64,000 nt of DNA from Maribacter algarum (ex Lu et al. 2025) (nom. illeg.) (GTDB taxonomy: Bacteria > Bacteroidota > Bacteroidia > Flavobacteriales > Flavobacteriaceae): positions 620,001 to 684,000 of the forward strand of contig CANMAW010000002.1 of NCBI GenBank assembly GCA_947495915.1, given 5' to 3'. The notes beneath the pieces are model-generated. The model was not told the DNA's origin, searched no databases, and saw nothing but the letters and a program-made list of their open reading frames with translations. Of the stretch, positions 9,044 to 17,228 are shown piece after piece (the stretch's first letter is position 1; every line of letters begins with the position of its first letter). The translations under genes were made by a program, and so were the position numbers.

Positions 9044-9769
9044 CTAAATTCCTATCCAAAGAAATACCAAGGCAGCGACGACCCCACCAACCATTGGCGC
9101 AACAACAGGTATCCATGCATACCACCAAGCACTTGCACCTTTATTCGGTATGGGCAAAAGAGTATGCATAATGCGGGGCCCTAAATCACGAGCTGGATTT
9201 ATAGCATAACCCGTGGCACCACCTAAGCTCATACCAATTGCCAATACAAGTAAAGCAACAGGTAATGCGTCAAGAGAACCTAATGATAATGGCCCTGTGG
9301 TATCGGTACCACCAGCGATATAAAAAATCGCTAAAATGAAAGCAAAAGAGGCAATAAATTCTGTGGCGAAATTCCATACCGGACTTTTCATCGCAGGTGT
9401 TGTAGCAAAACTACTTAAAATAGCACTTTGGTCTTCGGTGCTATCATATTGCTTTTTATAAGTTAGCCATACCAACGTGGTGCCAGTCATAGCACCTAAA
9501 AGTTGTGCGAATAAATACCCTGGTACCAAGTCGAAGCCAAATTTGCCAGCGACGGCTAAAGCAATCGTAACAGCAGGGTTTAAATGAGCACCGCTAACAT
9601 CAGCAGAAACAAAAACCCCTACGAAAACTGCCATCGCCCAACCTATGGTTATACCTACCCAGCCCGCATCGGCGCCAAAAGTATTTTTAAGGGCCACATT
9701 TGCTACAATACCGTTACCTAATAAAATTAACATAGCGGTTCCGATAAATTCAAAAATATAGACTTGCAT
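9044..9769 (-). CDS. glpF: MIP family channel, glycerol facilitator type
   Basis: The 241-residue inner-membrane channel has six hydrophobic segments and two half-helix NPA motifs: AHLNPAV (NPA at 64-66) and AINPARDLGPR (NPA at 191-193). The Asp directly after the second NPAR is characteristic of aquaglyceroporins (GlpF) rather than water-only AqpZ. It likely conducts glycerol and other small polyols. The esterase gene begins 15 bases beyond its stop on the same strand, so the channel may be the first gene of the hydrolase operon. No glycerol kinase gene is nearby. Confidence 0.88.
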   Translation of the reverse strand: MQVYIFEFIGTAMLILLGNGIVANVALKNTFGADAGWVGITIGWAMAVFVGVFVSADVSGAHLNPAVTIALAVAGKFGFDLVPGYLFAQLLGAMTGTTLVWLTYKKQYDSTEDQSAILSSFATTPAMKSPVWNFATEFIASFAFILAIFYIAGGTDTTGPLSLGSLDALPVALLVLAIGMSLGGATGYAINPARDLGPRIMHTLLPIPNKGASAWWYAWIPVVAPMVGGVVAALVFLWIGI

Positions 9770-10009
9770 TTATTCCATGGTTTCAGTTGGTGGAAGATAT
9801 AAAAAAACAACTAGAAATACAGAATTAGATGAACAGCTTATTTCATTATCTCATTTAAGGTAAACTGCGGGAATACTGTAATTTTATAAAGGAGCCGCGG
9901 TATTGCATTTATTTTAAATAAGGAATAATAATTTTTTTGAAGAAGTTTTTTTTAACTTAGAGGAGATAATATTAAACTAATAATTCTAAAACCTTTAAAC
10001 ATTATTCTT

Positions 10010-10342
10010 ATGAGTGACAGAGCAGAAAAACTAGCAGCATTAAAAGCAACAGCCGTGAAACAATTAAAAGAATGTGGAGTGGCTGATATTAACCATGAAA
10101 GGTTAGATGGTTATGTGAATAGTTTAAAATCGATGGTAGATAACAAAGATGCAACTTTAGTATCTGGTCAAGACAAATCAGAATTAGAAACTGTTTGTAG
10201 AAATTTTGTAGCTAAAAAGCTTGGGGTTGAAGATAAAGAAAAAGCAATGTCAGCGGTAACTAAAGTTGCTGATAAAATGTCGGGAATTAGAATGAAAAAT
10301 AGACCTGCATTTTATTATTTAGTGGCTGAAGAATTAAGTTAA
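10010..10342 (+). CDS. DUF2853 family protein
   Basis: This 110-residue, predominantly helical, soluble protein matches DUF2853 in length and in its C-terminal RPAFYYLVAEEL region. The function of the family is unknown. It stands alone, with 240 bases upstream back to glpF on the other strand, and is followed at once by a strong hairpin terminator. The upstream gap is AT-rich, with no feature I can name. Confidence 0.85.
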   Translation: MSDRAEKLAALKATAVKQLKECGVADINHERLDGYVNSLKSMVDNKDATLVSGQDKSELETVCRNFVAKKLGVEDKEKAMSAVTKVADKMSGIRMKNRPAFYYLVAEELS

Positions 10343-10366
10343 GAAGTTAGCATATTTTGTATTTTG

Positions 10367-10399
10367 AAAAAGGCCTTCATATTCGTGAAGGCCTTTTTT
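10367..10399. terminator. Bidirectional rho-independent terminator
   Basis: A stem built from AAAAAGGCCTTCA and TGAAGGCCTTTTT surrounds a short loop and is flanked by A and T runs on either side. It separates the convergent DUF2853 and SMP-30 genes, so it can serve both strands. Confidence 0.9.
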
Positions 10400-10422
10400 A
10401 TTACATTCTTAAATAAGGTAAA

Positions 10423-11310
10423 TTATACGCCTGATACGTTCATTTTTAAGGTGTAAACGGCATCTAATGCAGTTATAAAAAGCAAGGTTTTATTTTGCCC
10501 ACCAAAAGTGATATTAGCCGTCCAGTTTTTTGGTACTTTAATATGTTCAATTTGTTCGCCTTGCGAATTGAAAACGGTAACACCATCACCGGTTAAATAT
10601 ATGTTTCCGCGATTGTCAATAGTCATTCCATCAGATCCTAAATCGCAAAAGAGTTTTCTATTTGTGAGGGCGCCATCGGTTGAGATATCAAAAACATAGG
10701 TTTGTTTTCGATCAATGTCGGCAATATAAATTTTCTTTCCATCTGGCGTACCAATGATACCATTAGGCATTTTAAAATCATCAGCTGCAATTTGAACTTT
10801 TTGATCTTTACTAGAAAGGTGATACACCCGTCGTTGACTTATTTGCTCTTCACCATGAGACCACCATGGTCTTTCATAGTAGGGGTCGGTAAAATAAATA
10901 TCACCGTCAGGATGTACCCATAAATCATTGGGTCCACCAAGTTTTTTTCCATTAAAATTGGAAACCAAAATGGAAACATTTTTATCCTTATCAATTTTCC
11001 AAAGCTCATTTTTTTCATCAGCACATGAAATTAAATCTCCTTGTTTATCAAAATATAAGCCGTTAGAACGACCAGAAGGCTTCATGTAATCAACTACGGT
11101 ATTATCTGATGCACTCCATTTCATAATACGATCATTGGGTTGGTCAGTAAAAAATACATCGCCATCACTATTAGTAGCAGGTCCTTCAGTGAATTTAAAT
11201 CCGTCAGCGACTAACGCTAACTTCGCTCCTTCACTAATTATTGGTGTGGGGGTTCTTGCGCATGAAAGCAGTAACAGAGAAATAGAGAGCAAAGAAACTG
11301 TGGTTTTCAT
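10423..11310 (-). CDS. SMP-30/gluconolactonase/LRE family lipoprotein
   Basis: The 295-residue protein begins with a lipoprotein signal (LLLLSCA, Cys18). The rest is a six-bladed beta-propeller of the SMP-30 family: FTEGPA (about 40-45) contributes the metal-binding Glu, GPNDLWVHPDG holds the conserved Asn-Asp, and MPNGI and DGMTIDNRGN supply further metal-site residues. Such proteins hydrolyse sugar lactones using a divalent metal in the periplasm or at the surface. The Tat-type sugar isomerase is 17 bases upstream, so the two are probably one operon for sugar acid or lactone processing. The substrate is unknown. Confidence 0.9.
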   Translation of the reverse strand: MKTTVSLLSISLLLLSCARTPTPIISEGAKLALVADGFKFTEGPATNSDGDVFFTDQPNDRIMKWSASDNTVVDYMKPSGRSNGLYFDKQGDLISCADEKNELWKIDKDKNVSILVSNFNGKKLGGPNDLWVHPDGDIYFTDPYYERPWWSHGEEQISQRRVYHLSSKDQKVQIAADDFKMPNGIIGTPDGKKIYIADIDRKQTYVFDISTDGALTNRKLFCDLGSDGMTIDNRGNIYLTGDGVTVFNSQGEQIEHIKVPKNWTANITFGGQNKTLLFITALDAVYTLKMNVSGV

Positions 11311-11327
11311 TTTAGTGCGCTTTTAAA

Positions 11328-12167
11328 TTATAATTTGAGGTTATTTAAATAGTTCATGTTATGTTTCATGCTTTCTAGGGGTGTACTGTGGTATTCTTCT
11401 TGTTCGATAAAAATATGAGCTACACCAGAAGCTTTTGCATTAGCCATCATAGTTGCAATATCAAGGGCACCTTTGCCAAATTCTGTACTTTCTTTTTTGA
11501 CCATATTCATATCTTTTAAATGCCACAGTGGAAAGCGACCAGGGTACTTCTTGAAATATTCAAGCGGATTTTTCTTGGCTACTATTACCCATCCGAGATC
11601 TAACTCCATATGAACTAAGTCAGCCTCTGTATTATCCATAAGTACATCGTATAATACTTGTCCGTTTTCAGTTTCAAATTCGTATTCATGATTGTGATAA
11701 CCGAATTTTATACCAAGTTTTTTGCAGCGTTCCCCAGCACGGTTGAACGCCTCTGCTACTTTTTTGTAGTTATCTACGGTTTGGCCCTTACTTGGCAATG
11801 AAGAACAAATGAGATATTCTTGACCTGAAGCAATAGCTTCTTCCATGGTTTTGTCAAACTTTTTATCTAACGCTACATGGCCACTGGTGAGGTTCATTCC
11901 GAGAGCGTCGCAAGCATTTTTCATTTCTGTTGGAGTTAACCCGTAATAATGTCCTTTTTTGCTTCTAGCAGATTCAATTTTTTTTATACCTATGGACGCA
12001 ATTTTTTCTAGGGTTCCTTTAGCATCAGCTGCCATCTCATCACGAAACGAATATAACTGAACTCCGAAATCACTAGTTGGTGCACTAGTCAGCGAGAAGG
12101 AAGGCAATAACATACTTCCTGCTGCGAGTATACTGGATTTTAATAAAAAGTCTCTTCTGGTATTCAT
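11328..12167 (-). CDS. Sugar phosphate isomerase/epimerase family protein with Tat-type signal
   Basis: This 279-residue TIM-barrel protein (AP endonuclease 2/xylose isomerase-like) starts with MNTRRDFLLKSS, a twin-arginine-type leader followed by a hydrophobic stretch. Conserved metal ligands appear in GYHNHEYEF, LDLGW, LWHLKDM and FIEQEEY. Secreted members of this family in Bacteroidota act on sugars or sugar acids. A tatC gene lies at about 60 kb in the same window. The SMP-30 gene follows after 17 bases. The name is a family name only, and neither phosphate nor sugar specificity is known. Confidence 0.88.
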   Translation of the reverse strand: MNTRRDFLLKSSILAAGSMLLPSFSLTSAPTSDFGVQLYSFRDEMAADAKGTLEKIASIGIKKIESARSKKGHYYGLTPTEMKNACDALGMNLTSGHVALDKKFDKTMEEAIASGQEYLICSSLPSKGQTVDNYKKVAEAFNRAGERCKKLGIKFGYHNHEYEFETENGQVLYDVLMDNTEADLVHMELDLGWVIVAKKNPLEYFKKYPGRFPLWHLKDMNMVKKESTEFGKGALDIATMMANAKASGVAHIFIEQEEYHSTPLESMKHNMNYLNNLKL

Positions 12168-12287
12168 TAGTGTTGCTTTTTTTCCAAAGAAAAAGGAATA
12201 TTTTTAATTCGTTTGTTAATTGTTTCAGGTCAATTTACAACTTTTAAAATACTAAATAATGAGCGCTCATTGAAATAACAAGATTCG

Positions 12288-12295
12288 TACTTTTG
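12288..12295 (+). promoter_or_regulatory. Candidate -7 box of mazG
   Basis: TACTTTTG is a perfect TAnnTTTG match 16 bases before the mazG ATG. A TTG at 12270-12272 gives a 15-base spacer, slightly shorter than usual. Confidence 0.45.
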
Positions 12296-12311
12296 AGCCA
12301 AATTCTACTTC

Positions 12312-13085
12312 ATGAATACTAGAAAAGACCAGTTGAAAGCTTTTGATCGTTTGTTAACTATTATGGATGAGTTGAGAGCTCAATGCCCATGGGATAAAAA
12401 GCAAACCATGCAAACACTTCGTCATTTGACCATTGAAGAAACGTATGAATTAGGTGATGCTATTTTAGAAAATGACTTAGAAGAAGTAAAAAAAGAATTA
12501 GGCGATGTTCTATTACACATTATTTTCTACGCGAAAATTGGCAGTGAAACAAAAGACTTTGATATTGCAGATGTTTGTGAGGCGATTTCAGAAAAACTAA
12601 TACATCGTCACCCACATATTTACGGTGATGTTGAAGTTAATAATGAAGAAGATGTAAAAAGAAACTGGGAGAGTATTAAGCTTCAGGAAGGTAAAAAGAG
12701 TGTTTTAGAGGGAGTTCCTCATAGTTTACCTGCATTAGTAAAAGCAAATAGAATTCAAGATAAGGTTGCAGGTGTTGGATTTGATTGGGAGCAGCCAGAA
12801 CAAGTTTGGGAAAAAGTGCAAGAAGAACTTAATGAATTTCAAGAAGAAGTTAAAGCGAATAATGCCGAGAAAATGGAAGCTGAGTTCGGAGATGTGATTT
12901 TTTCAATGGTAAATTACGCGCGCTTTTTAAATATTAATCCTGAAAATGCATTAGAACGCACCAATAAAAAGTTCATAAAACGATTTCAATACCTCGAAAC
13001 CAAGGCTACAACTTTAGGCAAATCGCTAAAAGACATGACCTTGGCTGAAATGGATATTTACTGGGAAGAAGCCAAAAAGTTATGA
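12312..13085 (+). CDS. mazG: Nucleoside triphosphate pyrophosphohydrolase MazG
   Basis: MazG hydrolyses (d)NTPs to the monophosphate and pyrophosphate, limiting aberrant nucleotides. The 257-residue protein has the two tandem MazG domains of the E. coli-type enzyme. The first (about 15-110) has CPWD (25-28), EETYE (42-46) and the EVKKELGD acidic helix. The second (about 160-245) has EELNEF and EAEFGDVIF. The stop overlaps the last codons of the convergent response regulator by six bases. Length and motif order are normal. Confidence 0.96.
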   Translation: MNTRKDQLKAFDRLLTIMDELRAQCPWDKKQTMQTLRHLTIEETYELGDAILENDLEEVKKELGDVLLHIIFYAKIGSETKDFDIADVCEAISEKLIHRHPHIYGDVEVNNEEDVKRNWESIKLQEGKKSVLEGVPHSLPALVKANRIQDKVAGVGFDWEQPEQVWEKVQEELNEFQEEVKANNAEKMEAEFGDVIFSMVNYARFLNINPENALERTNKKFIKRFQYLETKATTLGKSLKDMTLAEMDIYWEEAKKL

Positions 13086-13490
13086 GGCTGCTTCAACTTC
13101 TTTAATAATAGCTACTAACTTTTCAGTTTCAATAGGTTTGATGATATAATCTGAAATTTCTGAAATAGATTTTGATCTTTCGATATCTACAGGATTTACG
13201 GAAGAGGATATCATGTAAACCGTTATTTTTTTTCCAACTTTGGGTTTAATTTTTACGTATTCTTCCATGAATTGAAACCCATCCATAATGGGCATATTGA
13301 TATCTAAGAAAATAACATCAGGCAACTTTTGACTGTTTGCGATGTTGTCTAACATGAAATCTAATGCCTCTTCTCCATCAGAGAAAACTAATATTTTCTT
13401 AGTAAGTTTTTCTTCTTTTAGAGTTCTTAAAACAGAATATCTATAGATGTCATCATCGTCAACGATACTAATTACAACGGAGTTTTTCAT
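13080..13490 (-). CDS. Single-domain response regulator (CheY/Rcp-like)
   Basis: The 136-residue protein is a receiver domain with no output domain. The acidic pocket is DDDD (11-14), the phosphoacceptor is Asp63 in FLDINMPIMDG, the switch residue is Ser95 in MISSSV, and Lys118 lies in IIKPIE. It follows the histidine kinase gene by nine bases in the same direction and is very likely its partner. Without an output domain it must act by protein contact or phosphorelay. It overlaps mazG by six bases tail to tail. Confidence 0.95.
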   Translation of the reverse strand: MKNSVVISIVDDDDIYRYSVLRTLKEEKLTKKILVFSDGEEALDFMLDNIANSQKLPDVIFLDINMPIMDGFQFMEEYVKIKPKVGKKITVYMISSSVNPVDIERSKSISEISDYIIKPIETEKLVAIIKEVEAAS

Positions 13491-13499
13491 AGCTTTTTT

Positions 13500-14792
13500 T
13501 TAAAAAATTATTTTGAAGGTGGTGCCTTTATCTACAGTGCTTTCTGCAGTTATTATACCGCCCATAGATTCAATTTGTGCTCTGGTCATAAACAAACCAA
13601 CACCTTTCGCTTCAGGATGCTTGTGAAATACTTTGTTTAGACCAAAAAGTTTGCTTTCATTACGTTTCATATTTATACCTAGGCCGTTATCAGAAACGTA
13701 AAGATGTATTTTTTTATTTTTCATTTTTGTTAAGAAATGTACCTCAGGTATTCTATCAGACGATCTATATTTTAAGGCGTTTGAAAGTAAATTTTGAAAA
13801 ATGCTTTCTAAGTATAAGCGATCGTATTTAAGAATGGGTGCTTCTGCAAAGTTCATGGTAATAATAGCATCACTTTTTAAAATTTGAGCAGATAGCGTTT
13901 CTTTAGTAAATGTTAGTATGTCTTCGAAATATAATTCTTCAATGGTTGAAGATTCGTTTGACTGAATAGATAAGGCGTTTAAAAGTGCATTCATCGTATT
14001 ATTTAAATTCGCTAAGGTGGTTTTAACCTTTGTCTTTAAAGCTTCTTTCTCTGCTTTATCATCGGTACGATCTATAAAATGTATAAGACTGTTTAAATTC
14101 ATTACCGGACTCCTTAAATTGTGAGATGCAATATGCGCAAAGTCAGATAATCTATGATTTGTAGACATCAATTTTGCATTTTGATAGTTTAGTGTCTTAA
14201 CAAAAGGCAATACAATAAAAATTGATTCAACTAATAAAATCAGAATACTTATGAGCGATAGTATTAAAACAATACGTTTGGTTCGCTTTAAAGTGTTTTC
14301 AGCTTTATGTTGATACTCCCTTAGAATAATTTCCATGGTTGCTAAGAATTTTTGATCTACTTTGACAATTTCTGATGGTAAATTCTTTTTGAATTTCGTT
14401 CCACCATGCTGCAATGTTTTTGAAGAAGTATTTACAATGCTATTAAAATGTGGAGCGATTGATTGATATAGTTTATCAAATGAAGCATCGTATGGTGCCG
14501 GTAATTGAATCGATGTAAGCATTTTATGAGCAGCAGTAAATTCTTTTGTAATGGTGCCGAGGAGTTTTAATTGACTTATACTATCGCTATTAGCGTAACT
14601 TATTAGTAAAATTTGTTTTGAAATATTTTGGCTAAGCATACGCTGTCTTCCCGCAATATTAATGATTTCTGCATCTCTATCTTGTAAGCTTAAGTTGTAT
14701 TGAAATATGGCTAGATTTGCCGAAATGGTTACAACTACGGTTATTATGAATACAATGTATCGAATTTCATGTTTACCTTTTTTAAGTGTCAT
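13500..14792 (-). CDS. Sensor histidine kinase with PilJ/NarX-type sensor domain
   Basis: Membrane segments lie at about 12-30 and 173-198, flanking a periplasmic helical region of about 140 residues. That region contains AGRQRMLSQ (47-55), the signature of type IV (PilJ/NarX-NarQ) sensor domains. The kinase core follows: the HisKA helix IASHNLRSPVMNL with phospho-acceptor His224, then the ATPase domain with N box FQNLLSNALKYRS, G1 box SDNGLGI and G2 box KGVGLFMTR. Length is 430 residues. The response regulator is immediately downstream. The ligand is not evident, since nitrate is only one known ligand for this domain class. Confidence 0.93.
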   Translation of the reverse strand: MTLKKGKHEIRYIVFIITVVVTISANLAIFQYNLSLQDRDAEIINIAGRQRMLSQNISKQILLISYANSDSISQLKLLGTITKEFTAAHKMLTSIQLPAPYDASFDKLYQSIAPHFNSIVNTSSKTLQHGGTKFKKNLPSEIVKVDQKFLATMEIILREYQHKAENTLKRTKRIVLILSLISILILLVESIFIVLPFVKTLNYQNAKLMSTNHRLSDFAHIASHNLRSPVMNLNSLIHFIDRTDDKAEKEALKTKVKTTLANLNNTMNALLNALSIQSNESSTIEELYFEDILTFTKETLSAQILKSDAIITMNFAEAPILKYDRLYLESIFQNLLSNALKYRSSDRIPEVHFLTKMKNKKIHLYVSDNGLGINMKRNESKLFGLNKVFHKHPEAKGVGLFMTRAQIESMGGIITAESTVDKGTTFKIIF

Positions 14793-14956
14793 TTTCTTTA
14801 AGCTTCTTGTGATTTCAATGAATATTTAGCATTAAAAATTGTGGTACAAAACATTAACGTTTAAATAAGAAAAATCTTACAAAATATAATTTTTATTTTT
14901 TGATATTTTTATAGGTGAACAACTCTGCAAATATTTTGTAGACTTACTACATACAT

Positions 14957-14990
14957 TTGCGAATAAACGAGTAGCTAAATCTTATCTTTG
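14957..14990 (+). promoter_or_regulatory. Bacteroidota promoter of the MATE gene
   Basis: TTG at 14957-14959 and a perfect -7 element TATCTTTG at 14983-14990 are separated by 23 bases, within the known 17-23 range. The TTG start codon of the transporter lies only 20 bases past the box, which supports that start choice. Confidence 0.6.
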
Positions 14991-15010
14991 CAAGTCTTAA
15001 ATAGCAAGAC

Positions 15011-16390
15011 TTGTTACAACAGTATACCAAAGAATTTCTATATAACATTAAACTATCTGTACCTGTTATTATGGGCCTTTTGGGCCATACATTTGTGCAG
15101 TTGGCTGATAATATTATGGTAGGGCAATTAGGTACCGCAGAATTAGCAGCGGTTTCTTTAGGCAATAGTTTTGTGTTTATTGCAATGTCTCTGGGTATCG
15201 GCTTTTCAACTGCGATAACACCCTTGGTTGCTGAAGCTGATGGTGCAGGTAGTATAGCTGACGGAAAAAGTGCACTAAAACATGGTCTAGTATTATGCAC
15301 GATAATTGGTGTGTCGCTGTTTGGTGTAATTCTTCTGGCGAAACCCTTAATGTATTTCATGAAGCAACCTATAGAAGTAGTTGAGCTCGCCTTGCCATAT
15401 CTCGATTTAGTGGCATTCTCATTAATTCCACTGGTGATTTTTCAAGCGTTCAAGCAATTTTCTGAAGGCTTATCGCAAACGCGTTACCCCATGTATGCAA
15501 CCATTATTGCAAATGTTATTAATATTATATTGAACTATTTGTTGATATTTGGAAATTTTGGTTTTCCGAAAATGGGAATTGTAGGAGCTGCAATTGGCAC
15601 CTTAGTTTCTCGTATATTAATGGTGGTTTATATTTGGTTTCTTTTAAAAAGTAAAAAGAAATTTCAAGATTATGTAACCAGATTTAATTTTAGAAAACTT
15701 GAAAAAAAGGTGATTCGCAAGATTATTAATCTAGGTTTTCCTTCAGCATTACAAATGTTTTTTGAAGTTGCTATTTTTACCGCAGCCATATGGTTAAGCG
15801 GTGTTTTGGGTAAAAATGCTCAAGCAGCAAACCAAATAGCATTGAATCTCAGTAGTATGACGTTTATGTTTGGTATGGGCTTAGGGGTTACGGCGATGAT
15901 ACGTGTTGGAAATCAAAAGGGACTTCAAAACTTTGCGGCTTTAAGAAGAATTGCAAAATCAATTTTTCTACTTACGTTTTTAGTTGAAATAGTTTTTGCT
16001 GCATTGTTTTTATGGGGTAGAAATTGGTTTCCTACCTTATACCTTGATCTTGATTCTGCGTTGAATTTGAGCGACAATACAGAAGTTGTGTTTCTCGCAG
16101 GTCAATTGCTTTTTGTTGCAGCATTCTTTCAGATTTCAGACGGAATTCAAGTGGTAGTACTAGGGGCTTTAAGAGGGTTGCAAGACGTTAAAATACCTAC
16201 TATAATAACCTTTATAGCTTATTGGGTTATTGGCTTTCCAATTTCTTATTATTTAGGTTTACATACTGATTTTAAAAGCTCAGGTATTTGGATCGGACTG
16301 TTAACAGGCCTTACAGCATCGGCTATTATGTTGTATATTCGATTCAATTATTTAACCAAAAAACTAATCACGCATCAACAGATAAATTAA
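15011..16390 (+). CDS. MATE family efflux transporter
   Basis: The 459-residue inner-membrane protein has about twelve transmembrane segments in two homologous halves, as in Na+- or H+-coupled MATE multidrug exporters. LADNIMVGQLGTAELAAVSLG (about 32-52) is the typical first-half signature. The start is TTG at 15011: the N-terminus reads MLQQYTKEFLYNIKLSVPVIM, and the next ATG (about 15070) would cut into the first membrane helix. A good promoter lies directly upstream. The substrate cannot be deduced. Three further genes follow on the same strand with short gaps. Confidence 0.93.
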   Translation: MLQQYTKEFLYNIKLSVPVIMGLLGHTFVQLADNIMVGQLGTAELAAVSLGNSFVFIAMSLGIGFSTAITPLVAEADGAGSIADGKSALKHGLVLCTIIGVSLFGVILLAKPLMYFMKQPIEVVELALPYLDLVAFSLIPLVIFQAFKQFSEGLSQTRYPMYATIIANVINIILNYLLIFGNFGFPKMGIVGAAIGTLVSRILMVVYIWFLLKSKKKFQDYVTRFNFRKLEKKVIRKIINLGFPSALQMFFEVAIFTAAIWLSGVLGKNAQAANQIALNLSSMTFMFGMGLGVTAMIRVGNQKGLQNFAALRRIAKSIFLLTFLVEIVFAALFLWGRNWFPTLYLDLDSALNLSDNTEVVFLAGQLLFVAAFFQISDGIQVVVLGALRGLQDVKIPTIITFIAYWVIGFPISYYLGLHTDFKSSGIWIGLLTGLTASAIMLYIRFNYLTKKLITHQQIN

Positions 16391-16435
16391 TATCTGAAGT
16401 AATTTCATATATAAATCCAACTATAAAGACAGCAA

Positions 16436-16663
16436 ATGGAATTTCCGAAATTTTTGTTAGGAGACAATACAGATTACCCAAGTGCAATATTTATTATTCA
16501 TACGGAATACCCTCGTTTTATAATCAACCTTGAAAATGATGAAGTTGAATGGCTTGAAGATTTCACAAAAGATGATGAGAAAGAACTTGAAACTGAGGCA
16601 GAAGGTTTGATACAGGATGCTACCGATTTTTATGATCGTGAAATTGCTCGCTACGAAGATTAA
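16436..16663 (+). CDS. Small acidic conserved hypothetical protein
   Basis: The 75-residue product is soluble and strongly acidic in its second half (EVEWLEDFTKDDEKELE). I do not recognise a domain with certainty. The position, 45 bases after the MATE gene and one base before the PAP2 start, suggests co-translation with the phosphatase. The open frame, good ATG and tight packing support a real gene. Function unknown. Confidence 0.7.
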   Translation: MEFPKFLLGDNTDYPSAIFIIHTEYPRFIINLENDEVEWLEDFTKDDEKELETEAEGLIQDATDFYDREIARYED

Positions 16664-16664
16664 C

Positions 16665-17228
16665 ATGCTTCACGACCTAATTACATACGATAAAGAACTA
16701 TTTCTTTTTCTAAATAATTTGGGTACTACCTCATGGGATAGTTTTTGGTTGTTTATTACTCATAAGTTTAGTGCTATACCGCTTTATATTTTACTGATAT
16801 TTCTATCGTTTAAACAATTTGGGTTAAAAAAAACACTGATCTTACTTGTTTTTACAAGTTTAATGATAGCGGTGACTAATGGATTAGGTGATTTTTTTAA
16901 ATACGGGTTTCAAAGGTTAAGGCCTTGTTATGATGATGAAATCAATGAACTTGTTCGGTTGGTAAAAGATTCATGCGGAGGTAAATATGGCTATTTTTCT
17001 GCACACGCAGCAAACACAATGGCGGTTGCTATTTTCTTTTCTAACCTTCTGAAAAAGAAATTTATGACTTTCTTTTTAATCGTTTGGGCGATGCTAGTTG
17101 CTTACAGTAGAATTTATTTGGGGGTACATTTTCCTCTTGATATATTGACGGGTATGTTGGTAGGTTTATTTTTTGGCTGGTTGTTTGCAAAGTTGTATAT
17201 ATTTGCACTCCTCAAGTTGCCATTATGA
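16665..17228 (+). CDS. PAP2 superfamily membrane phosphatase
   Basis: The protein is 187 residues from ATG 16665. The frame is open back to 16617 but overlaps the upstream gene, and the shorter form has the normal PAP2 N-terminus. It has five to six hydrophobic segments and the three phosphatase motifs: K-x6-RP in KYGFQRLRP, SAH in YFSAHAAN, and SRIYLGVHFPLD with the catalytic His and Asp. Members dephosphorylate undecaprenyl pyrophosphate or other lipid phosphates on the periplasmic side. It overlaps the GT39 gene by four bases (ATGA), implying translational coupling. Recycling of a polyprenyl carrier fits this context. Confidence 0.92.
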   Translation: MLHDLITYDKELFLFLNNLGTTSWDSFWLFITHKFSAIPLYILLIFLSFKQFGLKKTLILLVFTSLMIAVTNGLGDFFKYGFQRLRPCYDDEINELVRLVKDSCGGKYGYFSAHAANTMAVAIFFSNLLKKKFMTFFLIVWAMLVAYSRIYLGVHFPLDILTGMLVGLFFGWLFAKLYIFALLKLPL

